From positions 1-64,000 of the forward strand of contig NZ_SWDV01000042.1 in assembly GCF_005877905.1 (NCBI RefSeq): DNA of 64,000 nucleotides. The letters run 5' to 3'. The translations under genes were made by a program, and so were the position numbers. Below are positions 42,601-54,920 of the stretch, piece by piece. A model generated the notes under the pieces. That model was given only the letters and a program-made list of their open reading frames with translations. It ran no database searches and was not told the DNA's origin. The stretch comes from Pseudomonas nicosulfuronedens (GTDB taxonomy: Bacteria > Pseudomonadota > Gammaproteobacteria > Pseudomonadales > Pseudomonadaceae). How positions within the stretch are numbered: position 1 is the first letter of the stretch; each line of letters opens with the position of its first letter.

Positions 42601-43917
42601 TTAAAGCTGCGGGCGATAGCCCTGGGACAGCAGCCAGCCCTGGAAGACCCGGCGGCGCTCCGGCGGCAAGTCCGCCAGCACCTGCGCCTCCGGCTCCGCG
42701 CGCAGGCGGCGCAGCCAGGGCGCCAGCTCCAGGCCATCCAGATGCCAGATGCCCAGCGGCTGGTCGGCGCTGACTACTACTTCTGCTTCGTCAACGAACT
42801 CGCCATTCAGCACAGGGGCGCGCTCGATGCGCAGGCTGGCGAAGTCCGTCGGTACGTGGCTAGGCTGCTCGTCCGGCCAGGCGCGGCGCACCTGCCAGAA
42901 CGGCTGGTCAGCCCAGTGTGTTTCGCTGGCATAGAAGTCGCGACCGACGCGGGCGAAGCGCAGGAACAGCTGCTCGACCCGCTGCTGGTGGAAGCGTCGG
43001 GCCAATTCCGCCCGCTCCGGCGCGCGCAGCAAGGTGTTGACCACCAGCGGTGCCTGCAAGGCCGAAGACAGCGACTGGAAGATGCCATTGCCCGACAGCG
43101 GGTCCACCGCCATCGCCGCATCGCCCACCCGAATCCAGTTGTCGCCACAGGCTTCCAGGCTGAGGATCGCCGTGCTGCTGCGAGCGTGCAGGTCCAGTTC
43201 GCGCTCCCTGGCATCACCGAAGAATTGCCGGACCAGCTTCGACGTGCTGCGGCGCTCGCGGCAGTAGTCCGGCAGTTGCTCGCGGGGCGGCAGTTGGCTG
43301 CTGGCGACATCCAGGGTGAGCTGCCAGTAGCAGCGCCCATCCTCCAGCCGCGCCATCCATGCCCAGCCATCGGCCAGGCTCTCCACCGCCGTTGCCAGGG
43401 AGCCAGGCTCGCCCTGCCAGCGGTTGAGCAGGCTGAGCGTTTCCGGGCCGCGCCTGGCCTTCATGCCCTTCTGGTTCAGCGGCGCCTGCCGGCCACGGGC
43501 CTCGACCAGAAAGACGCCCTGCACTTCCTGGCCGTTTTCGAGTTTCACGCGCCAGCCGGAGCCATCTTCCGCCACGCCCAGCACCTGGGCTTCGATCAGT
43601 TCGACGCCGGCTTGCCGCAGGTCCTCGCGCAGTCCTGCATCGAAGCGCGGGCGGTCGAGGACGCATTCGATATTCTGCGCGCTTTCCACACCGTTCCAGT
43701 GCACCCGACGTTGCGAGGGCGGCGCGGCACACTCCAGCGCACGGCTCAGACCGGCATTGCGAAGGCCTTCGAGCACGCGTTGGGAAACACCTTCGACGGC
43801 GGCGAAGCGGCGCCATTCGCTGATCACGATGACCGGATGCCCCAGGCGGCGCAGGCCGAGGGCGACGGCGGCTCCGGCGGGGCCGGCGCCGAGGATCAGG
43901 ATCGGGAGTTTATTCAT
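42601..43917 (-). CDS. qhpG: FAD-dependent monooxygenase for CTQ biosynthesis
   Basis: A 438-residue flavoprotein monooxygenase of the PHBH/tryptophan-halogenase-like fold. The dinucleotide motif is LILGAGPAGAAVALGL, RPRFDAGLREDLRQAG follows, and a second flavin motif is GDAAMAVDPLSGNGIFQSLS. In the QHNDH family QhpG hydroxylates the tryptophan of crosslinked QhpC during quinone formation. It lies 188 bases downstream of qhpE; a family A repeat (43928-44086) is wedged in that gap. The identity rests on the sequence and on neighbouring qhpE and qhpF. Confidence 0.92.
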   Translation of the reverse strand: MNKLPILILGAGPAGAAVALGLRRLGHPVIVISEWRRFAAVEGVSQRVLEGLRNAGLSRALECAAPPSQRRVHWNGVESAQNIECVLDRPRFDAGLREDLRQAGVELIEAQVLGVAEDGSGWRVKLENGQEVQGVFLVEARGRQAPLNQKGMKARRGPETLSLLNRWQGEPGSLATAVESLADGWAWMARLEDGRCYWQLTLDVASSQLPPREQLPDYCRERRSTSKLVRQFFGDARERELDLHARSSTAILSLEACGDNWIRVGDAAMAVDPLSGNGIFQSLSSALQAPLVVNTLLRAPERAELARRFHQQRVEQLFLRFARVGRDFYASETHWADQPFWQVRRAWPDEQPSHVPTDFASLRIERAPVLNGEFVDEAEVVVSADQPLGIWHLDGLELAPWLRRLRAEPEAQVLADLPPERRRVFQGWLLSQGYRPQL

Positions 43918-43927
43918 GCTCCGAATA

Positions 43928-44086
43928 CCCTCTCCCTAACCCTCTCCCTGAAGGGAGAGGGGACTGTCCGGAGCGGTTGGGAAGATTGGCGTTCGGCTGA
44001 GCATTGCTGAGCAACAGGAAAACTGCGTACCTCCAGCAGCGCCGAACAGCTCCCTCTCCCTTCAGGGAGAGGGCTGGGGAGAGGGA
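43928..44086. repeat. REP-like paired hairpin element, family A copy 3, inside the qhp maturation operon
   Basis: CCCTCTCCCTAACCCTCTCC opens a CCCTCTCCCTGAAGGGAGAG hairpin. A roughly 90-base core ending GCGCCGAACAGC is followed by the inverted hairpin and GGCTGGGGAGAGGG. It fills almost the whole gap between qhpE and qhpG. Confidence 0.85.
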
Positions 44087-44104
44087 ACTGTGCTCGACCT
44101 CCAC

Positions 44105-44776
44105 TCACAAACTCACCTTCCGCTCGATCCCCCGGAAAGCCGCCTTCTCGCGCATCACCTCGACGAGCTGCACATTCGAAAGTTTCGGCCGCTCGACCAG
44201 CAGCGCCGCCAGATGGCCACTGAAAGCCGCGCAGCCCAGGCTTGCACCGGAGCGCCCAGCAACGGTCACCGCCGCGCCGAAATCCGCCTGCGGGCTGTCC
44301 AGCCAGGACCACTCTCCTTCGCCGCAACGCGCATCGCCCGTCACCCGGATCACCCCCGGATAGCTCGCCGGAAATACAGGCTCACCCCGCGCCGGGCTGG
44401 ACGCGCAAACCAGCACGCCGGCTTCGATCAGCCCCGCCACGGCCTCACGCAGGATGGGGCGATCCTGTCGCACGCCCAGGCTCAGGTTGATCACCCGAAC
44501 GCCCTGCTCGCCCAGCCAATGCAGCGCGGCAGCTATTTGCAGCGGGCTGGTCACGCCACGCTCATCGAAGACCTGGGCGACGCAAAGACGGGCACCGGGC
44601 ACATGGGAAAGAATGGCTTCGCAGACGACGCTGCCGTGGCCCAGTGCATCCGCCAACGAATCACCCTCGGCATGGCCGTCGTCGGTGAGGAAGAAGCGTC
44701 GCGCACCGCTGACGCTCGCGGACTGGGACTCAGCGAAACCACTATCGACCACCCCAACGCGCAGCTCAGGCCTCAT
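44105..44776 (-). CDS. qhpE: Subtilisin-like protease for QhpC leader removal
   Basis: A 223-residue compact subtilase with a complete triad: Asp11 (VGVVDSGF), His47 (ALGHGS) and Ser179 (GASLGCAAFSG, equivalent to GTSMAAPHVAG). It has no signal peptide, in keeping with the family, in which QhpE cleaves the 28-residue QhpC leader in the cytoplasm. It overlaps the end of qhpF by 11 bases, so translation is coupled. The ATG at 44776 is chosen; a longer reading to 44818 runs back into qhpF. Confidence 0.92.
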   Translation of the reverse strand: MRPELRVGVVDSGFAESQSASVSGARRFFLTDDGHAEGDSLADALGHGSVVCEAILSHVPGARLCVAQVFDERGVTSPLQIAAALHWLGEQGVRVINLSLGVRQDRPILREAVAGLIEAGVLVCASSPARGEPVFPASYPGVIRVTGDARCGEGEWSWLDSPQADFGAAVTVAGRSGASLGCAAFSGHLAALLVERPKLSNVQLVEVMREKAAFRGIERKVSL

Positions 44777-46492
44777 GACGCTGCACCGGCTGAGCCTCGC
44801 GCACACGCATCTGCCCATCCTGCAATTCCAGGTGCAGGTCTGCAGCGGCCAGGGTCGAAGTACGGTGGCTGATCAGCAGGCGCGTGCGCCCGGCGAACAA
44901 CTGGTCGATGGCCGCGATCACCTCGCGCTCGGTGCTCTCGTCCACCTGCGACGTAGCCTCGTCGAGCACCAGGATCAGTGGGTCCTGCAACAGCGCGCGG
45001 GCGATGGCGATGCGTTGCTTCTGCCCGCCGGAAAGCTGCTGGCCGCGCTCGCCCAGCGGGCTGTCGAGGCCTTCGGGCAGGCTGGTGATCAGGCTGCCGA
45101 GCTGCGCCGCGCGGGCGGCCTTCTCGATGGCCTCGCGGCTCGACTCGGGCGCGCTGTAGGCCAGGTTGTCGGCCAGGCTGCCACGGAACAGCACGATGTC
45201 CTGGCTGACCACCGCCACGCGCCGACGCAGGGCTTGCAGGTCAAGTTCGCGCAGGTCCACGCCGTCCAGCAGGATGCGTCCCTGGTCGGGGTCGTAGAAA
45301 CGTTGCAGCAGGTCGATCAGCGTGCTCTTGCCAACGCCCGAGGGGCCGCTCAGCGCGACCTTGAGGCCGGCGGGAATCACCGCCTGTACAGCTTGCAGGA
45401 CCGGCTGCGCGCGGCCCGGCCAGGCGTAATGCAGGTTTTCCAGGCGCAGCTCACCCACCGACGGCATCGGTCGTGGCGCGGTGGGCGAAACGATGGTCGC
45501 TTCCTCGCCGCGCAGCTCCATCACCCGGCCGAGGCTGACCGTCATGCGCTGCAGCGCGACGTACAGGCCGAGCAGGCTCTGCACCGGCCCGATGGCCATG
45601 CCCAGGTAGGTGGAAAAGGCAATCAGCGAACCCAGCTGCCAGGTCCCCTGCACCACCCAGTAACCGCCGACCAGGAAGGCACAAGCGCGGGACAGCGACA
45701 TCAGCGTGCCGGGCACCGCCTGGGTGAAGAATTCGGTGAGCTGCAGGCGCAGCAGCTGGCCCAGGTAGCCCTGGCCCAGCCCTTCCAGGCGCCCGGCTTC
45801 GCGGTTCTGCTGGCCGGCAGACTGGATGAACTTCATTGCCGGCAACGTCTCGACGAAGAACGACGAAAGGTCCGCCGAACGCTCGCGCAGGCCGCGCGCC
45901 TCGCGCTCCACCTTGCGCCGCATCCAGCGTAGCCAGAGCACGTCCAGCGGGATCAGCAGCGCCACCAGCAGCGAGAGTTTCCACGACAGGGTGAGCAACA
46001 GCACCAGCGCGCCAACCAGGCCGATCACGCTGGAGACGGCGGAGAACAGCGAGTCCACGGCGAAGCGCTGGATCTCGGCGACGTCACCATCGAGCCGGGA
46101 CATCAGGTCGCCGATGCGGCGGCGGCCGAAGAAGCTCGGCGACAGGGTCTGCAGGTGGCGGTACAGCGCGTCGCGCAGGGAGAACAGGATGCGCCCGGAC
46201 AGGCGAGTGTGCAGGTAGCGGTTCAGGCCGGACAACGCCGTGCCGACCAGTCCGACGACGATCATCGCCCCAGCCACCATCACCAGCACCGGGAAGTCCT
46301 TCGCCAGCAGGCCGTCGTCGATCAGCGTCTTGGTCAGCCACGGCTGCGCCAGCACCAGCAGCGAGGCGCAGAACGACAACCCCAGCAGGCCGGCGATAAC
46401 GGCCTTGTGCGGACGCACGAAGCCGTACAACCAGCGCAGCGAGGCCTTGAGCGCCTGAGGGTCGTCGCTCTCGATAAGGCGGGTGAAGAACA

Positions 46493-46493
<1 letters not shown>
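44766..46493 (-). CDS. qhpF: ABC transporter (fused permease/ATPase) for QhpC export
   Basis: A 575-residue half-transporter with an N-terminal six-helix membrane domain (about residues 1-330) and a C-terminal ATPase. Walker A is GPSGVGKST at 383-391, LSGGQKQRIAIARAL is the signature, and LILVLDEATSQVDE is Walker B. In the QHNDH system QhpF exports the crosslinked gamma subunit to the periplasm. Its ATG shares the final A of the activator stop codon (TGATG), showing tight coupling with the regulator upstream. Confidence 0.92.
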
Positions 46494-48391
<1,898 letters not shown>

Positions 48392-48587
48392 GCATCGCTC
48401 CGGTAGGTTCCGCGCCCCATTTCAGGGAGGTCGGGCGCGGAACTCGCAGGCTGGTCAGGGCTGTGTACACCCGCAGACGGCGTCAGTAAAGGGGAAGCCC
48501 CCGGTAGGAAAGTCTAGTAGGGAGCAGCAGGCAATTCCCGCGCCACTCCCCCTTCTCACTCGCTTGCTGCGCCGCCATCGAGTTGTG

Positions 48588-48593
48588 TTGACA
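48588..48593 (+). promoter_or_regulatory. Possible -35 element of liuR
   Basis: TTGACA matches a consensus -35 and sits 15 bases before the LiuR-type operator. A good -10 is not obvious. Confidence 0.35.
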
Positions 48594-48607
48594 GTGACTC
48601 AAGGCAG

Positions 48608-48631
48608 GTTTACGTTAACGTAAAGGTAAAC
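48608..48631. promoter_or_regulatory. LiuR operator upstream of liuR
   Basis: The 16-bp palindrome TTTACGTTAACGTAAA (48609-48624) followed by GGTAAAC, 20 bases before the liuR ATG. It agrees with the known LiuR binding motif. All 24 bases recur at 4217-4240. Confidence 0.85.
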
Positions 48632-48651
48632 GACCTAGCAAGAGCATTCCC

Positions 48652-49056
48652 ATGGCCACGACCTACACCATCTCCGAGCTTGCCCGCGAACTGGACGTCA
48701 CCACCCGCGCCATCCGCTTCTATGAAGAGCAGGAAATGCTCAGCCCCGAGCGCCGCGGGCAGGAGCGTGTCTACAGCGCGAAGGACCTGGTGGCCCTGAA
48801 GCTGATCCTGCGCGGCAAGCGTATCGGCTTCTCGCTGGCCGAGTGCAAGGAGCTGATCGACCTCTACGATCCCAGCAGCGGCAACACCCGGCAGTTGCAG
48901 ACCTTCCTCGACAAGATCACCGCGCGCCGCGCGCAGCTTGAGCAACAGTTGCTCGACATCGAGCAGATGAAACTGGAACTGGACACGGCCGAGGAGCGCT
49001 GCCTGGCGGCCATGGCCGAGACTGACAAACCCCGCAAGCAGCGCGCCACGAGCTGA
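48652..49056 (+). CDS. liuR: MerR-family repressor of leucine degradation
   Basis: A 134-residue MerR protein with DNA-binding domain [38 protein letters not shown], typical of LiuR/GnyR. A C-terminal coiled coil ([30 protein letters not shown]) serves dimerisation. It lacks the cysteine metal site of classical MerR, as LiuR does. It is followed by liuABCDE and preceded by a LiuR operator, so autoregulation is expected; the ligand in the family is an acyl-CoA or related intermediate. Confidence 0.95.
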   Translation: MATTYTISELARELDVTTRAIRFYEEQEMLSPERRGQERVYSAKDLVALKLILRGKRIGFSLAECKELIDLYDPSSGNTRQLQTFLDKITARRAQLEQQLLDIEQMKLELDTAEERCLAAMAETDKPRKQRATS

Positions 49057-49111
49057 CCTCGCCGCCCTGCCGCTCCCTCATCCGCATATAAATACAAGTA
49101 CAGGTGATCCC

Positions 49112-50275
49112 ATGAGCTACCCCTCCCTCAACTTCGGCCTCGGCGAAACCATCGACATGCTGCGCGAGCAGGTGCAGGGCTTCGTCGCCAGCGAACTCGC
49201 CCCGCGCGCCGCGCAGATCGACGCCGACAACCTGTTCCCCATGGACATGTGGAAGAAGTTCGGCGACATGGGCCTGCTCGGCATCACCGTCGCGGAGGAA
49301 TACGGCGGCGCCAACATGGGCTACCTGGCCCACGTCATCGCCATCGAGGAGATCAGCCGTGGCTCGGCGTCGGTCGGCCTGTCCTACGGCGCGCACTCCA
49401 ACCTGTGCGTCAACCAGATCAAGCGCAACGGCAACGCCGAGCAGAAAGCCAAGTACCTGCCCAAACTGATCAGCGGCGAGCACATCGGCGCGCTGGCCAT
49501 GAGCGAGCCCAACGCCGGCTCTGACGTGGTGTCGATGAAGCTGCGCGCCGAAAAGCGCGGCGACCGCTTCGTCCTCAATGGCAGCAAGACCTGGATCACC
49601 AACGGCCCGGACGCCAACACCTACGTGATCTACGCCAAGACCGAGCCGGAGAAAGGCGCCCACGGCATCACCGCATTCATCGTCGAGCGCGACTGGAAAG
49701 GCTTCAGCCGTGGCAGCAAGTTCGACAAGCTGGGCATGCGCGGCTCGAACACCTGCGAGCTGTTCTTCGATGACGTGGAAGTGCCGGAAGAGAACGTGCT
49801 GGGCGCCGTCAACGGCGGCGTGAAGGTGCTGATGAGCGGCCTGGACTACGAGCGCGTGGTACTGGCCGGTGGCCCGATCGGCATCATGCAGGCCTGCATG
49901 GACGTGATCGTCCCCTACATCCACGACCGCAAGCAGTTCGGCCAGAGCATCGGCGAGTTCCAGCTGATCCAGGGCAAGGTCGCCGACATGTACACCCAGC
50001 TCAACGCCAGCCGCGCGTATCTGTACGCTGTGGCCCAGGCCTGCGACCGTGGCGAGACCACCCGCAAGGACGCCGCCGGGGTGATCCTCTACACCGCCGA
50101 GCGCGCCACGCAAATGGCCCTGGACGCCATCCAGATCCTCGGCGGCAACGGCTACATCAACGAGTTCCCCACCGGCCGCCTGCTGCGCGACGCCAAGCTC
50201 TACGAGATCGGCGCCGGCACCAGCGAAATCCGCCGCATGCTGATCGGCCGCGAGCTGTTCAACGAGACTCGCTAA
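49112..50275 (+). CDS. liuA: Isovaleryl-CoA dehydrogenase
   Basis: A 387-residue FAD acyl-CoA dehydrogenase oxidising isovaleryl-CoA to 3-methylcrotonyl-CoA. Typical motifs are present: [44 protein letters not shown] and [21 protein letters not shown], the last giving the YINEFP-type segment of isovaleryl enzymes. The length equals that of other LiuA proteins. It lies 55 bases after liuR. A REP hairpin separates it from liuB. Confidence 0.95.
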   Translation: MSYPSLNFGLGETIDMLREQVQGFVASELAPRAAQIDADNLFPMDMWKKFGDMGLLGITVAEEYGGANMGYLAHVIAIEEISRGSASVGLSYGAHSNLCVNQIKRNGNAEQKAKYLPKLISGEHIGALAMSEPNAGSDVVSMKLRAEKRGDRFVLNGSKTWITNGPDANTYVIYAKTEPEKGAHGITAFIVERDWKGFSRGSKFDKLGMRGSNTCELFFDDVEVPEENVLGAVNGGVKVLMSGLDYERVVLAGGPIGIMQACMDVIVPYIHDRKQFGQSIGEFQLIQGKVADMYTQLNASRAYLYAVAQACDRGETTRKDAAGVILYTAERATQMALDAIQILGGNGYINEFPTGRLLRDAKLYEIGAGTSEIRRMLIGRELFNETR

Positions 50276-50295
50276 TCCCATCCGCATCCGTCCCT

Positions 50296-50361
50296 GTAGG
50301 AGCGAGCTTGCTCGCGAACCCGCCTGGCATCTGGGCTGTTCGCGAGCAAGCTCGCTCCTAC
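50296..50361. repeat. REP hairpin, family B copy, between liuA and liuB
   Basis: GTAGGAGCGAGCTTGCTCGC, a short variable loop, and the exact reverse complement. It stands within the liu operon. Confidence 0.88.
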
Positions 50362-50387
50362 AAAAGAATCCCGCTCGTGGAGACGCC

Positions 50388-51995
50388 ATGACCATCCTCG
50401 GCACCCAACTCAACACCCGTTCCCCGGAATACGCCGCCAACGCCGCGACCATGCTGGAGAACGTCCAGGACCTGCGCGCCGTCCTCGGCCGCGTCCATGA
50501 AGGCGGCGGCGCCGCCGCCCAGGCCAAGCACACCGCGCGCGGCAAGCTCTTGGTGCGCGAACGCATCAATCGCCTGCTCGACGCCGGCTCCCCTTTCCTC
50601 GAAGTCTCCGCCCTCGCCGCCCATGACGTGTACGGCGAAGACGTCGCCGCCGCCGGCGTGGTCGCCGGCATCGGCCGGGTGGAAGGCGTGGAGTGCATGA
50701 TCGTCGGCAACGACGCCACGGTGAAAGGCGGCAGCTACTACCCGCTGACCGTGAAGAAGCACCTGCGCGCCCAGACCATCGCCCAGCAGAACCGCCTGCC
50801 GTGCATCTACCTGGTGGACTCCGGCGGCGCCAACCTGCCGCGCCAGGACGAAGTCTTCCCCGACCGCGAACACTTCGGCCGCATTTTCTTCAACCAGGCC
50901 AACATGAGCGCCCAAGGCATTCCGCAGATCGCCGTGGTGATGGGCTCCTGCACCGCCGGCGGTGCCTACGTGCCGGCGATGAGCGACGAGACCATCATGG
51001 TGCGCAACCAGGCCACCATCTTCCTTGCCGGCCCGCCGCTGGTGAAGGCCGCGACCGGTGAGGTGGTGAGCGCCGAGGACCTGGGCGGCGCCGATGTGCA
51101 CTGCAAGACCTCCGGCGTGGCCGACCACTACGCCGAGGACGACGAGCACGCGCTGGCCATCGCCCGCCGCTGCATCGCCAATCTCAACTGGACCAAACAG
51201 GGCCAGCTCAACACCCGCGCCCCGCGCGCGCCGCTGTACGCCAGCGACGAGCTGTACGGGGTGATCCCGGTGGACAGCAAGCAGCCTTTCGACGTGCGCG
51301 AGATCATTGCGCGTCTGGTCGACGGCAGCGAATTCGACGAGTTCAAGGCGCTGTTCGGCACCACCCTGGTGTGCGGCTTCGCCCACCTGCACGGCTACCC
51401 GGTGGCGATCCTCGCCAACAACGGCATCCTCTTCGCCGAGGCCGCGCAGAAAGGCGCGCACTTCATCGAACTGGCCTGCCAGCGCGGCATCCCGCTGGTG
51501 TTCCTGCAGAACATCACCGGCTTCATGGTCGGCCAGAAGTACGAGGCCGGCGGCATCGCCAAGCACGGCGCCAAGCTGGTCACCGCCGTGGCCTGCGCCC
51601 AGGTACCGAAGTTCACCGTGATCATCGGCGGCAGCTTCGGCGCCGGTAACTACGGCATGTGCGGCCGCGCCTACGACCCACGCTTCCTGTGGATGTGGCC
51701 CAACGCGCGGATCGGCGTGATGGGCGGCGAGCAGGCCGCCGGCGTGCTCGCCCAGGTCAAGCGCGAGCAGGCCGAACGCGCCGGCAACGCGCTGTCCGCC
51801 GAGGAAGAGGCGAAGATCAAGGCACCGATCCTCGAACAGTACGAGCGCCAGGGGCATCCCTACTATTCCAGCGCACGACTGTGGGACGACGGCGTGATCG
51901 ACCCGGCGCAGACCCGCGACGTACTCGGCCTCGCCCTCTCCGCCTCGCTCAACGCGCCTGTCGAAGCGACCCGCTTCGGCGTCTTCCGTATGTAA
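50388..51995 (+). CDS. liuB: Methylcrotonyl-CoA carboxylase, beta (carboxyltransferase) subunit
   Basis: A 535-residue carboxyltransferase that transfers CO2 from biotin to 3-methylcrotonyl-CoA, giving 3-methylglutaconyl-CoA. It has the crotonase-like two-domain structure: the [14 protein letters not shown] and [19 protein letters not shown] motifs, then [29 protein letters not shown] and [27 protein letters not shown]. The length is as in other MCC beta subunits. GGAG precedes the ATG. It pairs with LiuD. Confidence 0.96.
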   Translation: MTILGTQLNTRSPEYAANAATMLENVQDLRAVLGRVHEGGGAAAQAKHTARGKLLVRERINRLLDAGSPFLEVSALAAHDVYGEDVAAAGVVAGIGRVEGVECMIVGNDATVKGGSYYPLTVKKHLRAQTIAQQNRLPCIYLVDSGGANLPRQDEVFPDREHFGRIFFNQANMSAQGIPQIAVVMGSCTAGGAYVPAMSDETIMVRNQATIFLAGPPLVKAATGEVVSAEDLGGADVHCKTSGVADHYAEDDEHALAIARRCIANLNWTKQGQLNTRAPRAPLYASDELYGVIPVDSKQPFDVREIIARLVDGSEFDEFKALFGTTLVCGFAHLHGYPVAILANNGILFAEAAQKGAHFIELACQRGIPLVFLQNITGFMVGQKYEAGGIAKHGAKLVTAVACAQVPKFTVIIGGSFGAGNYGMCGRAYDPRFLWMWPNARIGVMGGEQAAGVLAQVKREQAERAGNALSAEEEAKIKAPILEQYERQGHPYYSSARLWDDGVIDPAQTRDVLGLALSASLNAPVEATRFGVFRM

Positions 51996-52005
51996 GGCCG
52001 CTGCC

Positions 52006-52818
52006 ATGACCGACTCTCAGAACATCGCCTTTCAGAATATTGAGCTCGATATCGACCCGCGCGGCGTCGCCAACCTGTGGCTGAACCGCCCGGAGAAGAA
52101 CAACGCCTTCAACGCCCAGACCATCGCCGAGCTGATCCAGGCGCTGGCCTCCGTGGCCAGCGACGACCGCGTGCGCCTCGTCGTGCTGCGCGGCCGTGGC
52201 CGCCACTTCTGCGGCGGCGCCGACCTGTCGTGGATGCAGGAATCCGTGCAGCTGGACTACCAGGGCAACCTGAACGATGCCCAGCAGCTCGCCGAACTGC
52301 TCTACAACCTGCACCAACTGCAAAAGCCGACCCTGGCCATCGTCCAGGGCGCGGCCTTCGGCGGCGGCGTGGGTCTGGTCTCCTGCTGCGACATGGCGCT
52401 GGCCGCCGAGGACGCGCAGTTCTGCCTGTCCGAAGTGCGCATCGGCCTGATCCCAGCCACCATCGGCCCGTTCGTCAGCAAGGCCATCGGCCAGCGCGCC
52501 GCCACCCGCTACGCCATGACCGCCGAGCGTTTCAGTGGCATCCGCGCCCGCGAGTTGTGTCTGGTGGACGAAACCTACCCGGCGGCCGAACTGGACGACG
52601 AGGCCGAGGCCTGGATCGCCAACCTGCTGAACAACAGTCCGGCGGCCCTGGTGGCCTGCAAGGCGCTGTTCCATGAAATCGGCGCCGGTGAACTGACCCC
52701 CGAACGCCGCCGCTACACCGAAGCCGCCATCGCCCGCATCCGCATCAGCCCCGAGGGGCAGGAAGGCCTGCGCGCCTTCCTGCAGAAGCGCAAGCCGGCC
52801 TGGCAGGAGCAAGTCTGA
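52006..52818 (+). CDS. liuC: 3-Methylglutaconyl-CoA hydratase
   Basis: A 270-residue enoyl-CoA hydratase/isomerase-family protein hydrating 3-methylglutaconyl-CoA to HMG-CoA. The oxyanion-hole stretch LRGRGRHFCGGADLSWMQES and VQGAAFGGGVGLVSCCDMALA are as expected, with EVRIGLIPATI bearing the second conserved acidic region. It starts 10 bases after the liuB stop. Its stop overlaps the liuD start (TGATG). Membership of the liu operon supports the assignment. Confidence 0.94.
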   Translation: MTDSQNIAFQNIELDIDPRGVANLWLNRPEKNNAFNAQTIAELIQALASVASDDRVRLVVLRGRGRHFCGGADLSWMQESVQLDYQGNLNDAQQLAELLYNLHQLQKPTLAIVQGAAFGGGVGLVSCCDMALAAEDAQFCLSEVRIGLIPATIGPFVSKAIGQRAATRYAMTAERFSGIRARELCLVDETYPAAELDDEAEAWIANLLNNSPAALVACKALFHEIGAGELTPERRRYTEAAIARIRISPEGQEGLRAFLQKRKPAWQEQV

Positions 52819-54779
52819 TGAAGAAGATCGATACCCTGCTGGTGGCCAACCGCGGCGAGATCGCCTGCCGCGTGATGCGCACCGCCAAGGCCCTGGGCCT
52901 GACCACCGTGGCCGTGCACAGCGCCACCGACCGCCACGCTCGCCACGTCGAAGAGGCGGACATCGCCATCGACCTGGGCGGCGCCAAGCCGGCTGAAAGC
53001 TACCTGCGCGCGGACGCCGTACTGGCCGCCGCTAAAGCCGCCGGCGCCCAGGCCATCCACCCCGGCTACGGCTTCCTCTCGGAGAACGCCGGCTTCGCCC
53101 GCGCCTGCGAAGAGGCCGGGCTGGTCTTCCTCGGCCCGCCGGCCAGCGCCATCGACGCCATGGGCAGCAAGTCCGCGGCCAAGGCCCTGATGGAAACCGC
53201 CGGCGTGCCGCTGGTACCCGGCTACCACGGCGAGGCCCAGGACTACGCCACCTTCCAGCGCGAAGCGCAGCGCATCGGCTACCCGGTGCTGCTCAAGGCC
53301 GCCGCCGGTGGCGGTGGCAAGGGCATGAAGGTGGTCGAGCGCGAAAGCGAACTGGCCGAGGCGCTGGAGTCCGCCCAGCGCGAAGCGCAGTCCGGATTCG
53401 GCGACTCGCGCATGCTGGTGGAGAAATACCTGACCAAGCCGCGCCACGTGGAAATCCAGGTGTTCGCCGACCAGCACGGTCACTGCCTGTACCTCAACGA
53501 ACGCGACTGCTCGATCCAGCGCCGCCACCAGAAGGTGGTGGAAGAAGCACCGGCACCCGGTCTCTCCGCCGAACTGCGCGCCGCCATGGGCGAGTCCGCC
53601 GTGCGCGCTGCCCAGGCCATCGGCTATGTCGGCGCCGGCACCGTGGAGTTCCTCTACGACGAAGGCAGCGGCCAGTTCTTCTTCATGGAGATGAACACCC
53701 GCCTGCAGGTGGAGCACCCGGTCACCGAAGCCATCACCGGCCTCGACCTGGTGGCCTGGCAGATCCGCGTCGCCCGTGGCGAGCCGCTGCCGATCACCCA
53801 GGAACAGGTGCCGCTGAATGGCCACGCCATCGAAGTGCGCCTGTATGCCGAAGACCCCGAGGGCGGCTTCCTGCCCGCCAGCGGCCACCTCGCGCTGTAC
53901 CGCGAACCCGCCGCCGGCCCTGGCCGCCGCACCGACAGCGGCATCCGTGAAGGCGACGACATCTCGCCGTTCTACGATCCGATGCTGGCCAAGCTGATCG
54001 CCTGGGGTGAGAACCGCGAAGAAGCGCGCCAGCGCCTGCTGTCGATGCTCAGCGAAACTGCCGTGGGCGGCTTCAAGACCAACCTGGCATTCCTGCGTCG
54101 CGTGCTGGCTCACCCGGCCTTCGCCGAGGGCGAACTGGATACCGGCTTCATCGGCCGCTACCAGGACGCCTTGCTGCCCGCCCCCACCGCGTTGCCTGAA
54201 CGCTTCTGGCAGCTGGCCGCGGAGGCCTGGGTGCAGAGCGAAGCCGCCCGTGTGCGCGGTGACGACGCTCATTCCCCGTGGTCCGCCCAGAGCGGCTGGC
54301 GCAGCGGCCTGCCGGGGGAAACCGACCTGCACCTGCTGGCCAAGGGTGAGTCGCAAGTGGTGCGCCTGCGTCATACCGACGGCCAGCGCATCGCCAAGCT
54401 CGATGGACAGTACCTGGACGTGAAGGACGGCGAGATTCGCCGCCGCCACCAGGTAATCCGCCGTGGCGACAGTCTCTATCTGGAATGGAACGGCGAGCTG
54501 GTCAGCGTGCAGCGTTTCGACCCCATCGCCGAGGCCGAAGCCGCGCATTCGCACCAGGGCGGACTGGGTGCCCCCATGAACGGCAGCATCGTGCGCATCC
54601 TGGTCGAACCCGGCCAGAGCGTCGAAGCCGGCGCCGCGCTGGTGGTGCTCGAAGCCATGAAGATGGAACACAGCATTCGCGCGCCGCACGCTGGCGTGGT
54701 GAAATCGCTGTATTGCAGCGAAGGCGAGCTGGTGTCCGAAGGGACAGCGCTGGTCGAACTGGAAGAAGCGCCCGCCTGA
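52818..54779 (+). CDS. liuD: Methylcrotonyl-CoA carboxylase, alpha (biotin) subunit
   Basis: A 653-residue biotin-dependent carboxylase subunit. The biotin carboxylase domain covers roughly residues 1-450 (VANRGEIACRVMRTAK, AAAGGGGKGMKVVE, FFFMEMNTRLQVEHPVTEAITGLD). A linker follows, then the C-terminal biotinyl domain with the modified Lys615 in EAMKMEHS. The ATG overlaps the liuC stop. The enzyme activates CO2 with ATP and works with LiuB. Confidence 0.96.
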   Translation: MKKIDTLLVANRGEIACRVMRTAKALGLTTVAVHSATDRHARHVEEADIAIDLGGAKPAESYLRADAVLAAAKAAGAQAIHPGYGFLSENAGFARACEEAGLVFLGPPASAIDAMGSKSAAKALMETAGVPLVPGYHGEAQDYATFQREAQRIGYPVLLKAAAGGGGKGMKVVERESELAEALESAQREAQSGFGDSRMLVEKYLTKPRHVEIQVFADQHGHCLYLNERDCSIQRRHQKVVEEAPAPGLSAELRAAMGESAVRAAQAIGYVGAGTVEFLYDEGSGQFFFMEMNTRLQVEHPVTEAITGLDLVAWQIRVARGEPLPITQEQVPLNGHAIEVRLYAEDPEGGFLPASGHLALYREPAAGPGRRTDSGIREGDDISPFYDPMLAKLIAWGENREEARQRLLSMLSETAVGGFKTNLAFLRRVLAHPAFAEGELDTGFIGRYQDALLPAPTALPERFWQLAAEAWVQSEAARVRGDDAHSPWSAQSGWRSGLPGETDLHLLAKGESQVVRLRHTDGQRIAKLDGQYLDVKDGEIRRRHQVIRRGDSLYLEWNGELVSVQRFDPIAEAEAAHSHQGGLGAPMNGSIVRILVEPGQSVEAGAALVVLEAMKMEHSIRAPHAGVVKSLYCSEGELVSEGTALVELEEAPA

Positions 54780-54798
54780 CGCCGGTGCTCGGCTCTTC

Positions 54799-54878
54799 GT
54801 AGGAGCGAGCTTGCTCGCGAACGCATTGCACCCTGGGTGACCGGTGTGAAGCGGGTTCGCGAGCAAGCTCGCTCCTAC
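54799..54878. repeat. REP hairpin, family B copy, between liuD and liuE
   Basis: The GTAGGAGCGAGCTTGCTCGC arm pairs with its reverse complement across about 35 bases. It occupies the liuD-liuE gap of 141 bases. Confidence 0.88.
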
Positions 54879-54920
54879 AAGTAGAACCAGCCTTCGCCCC
54901 GAACCCAACGAGGAACATCC

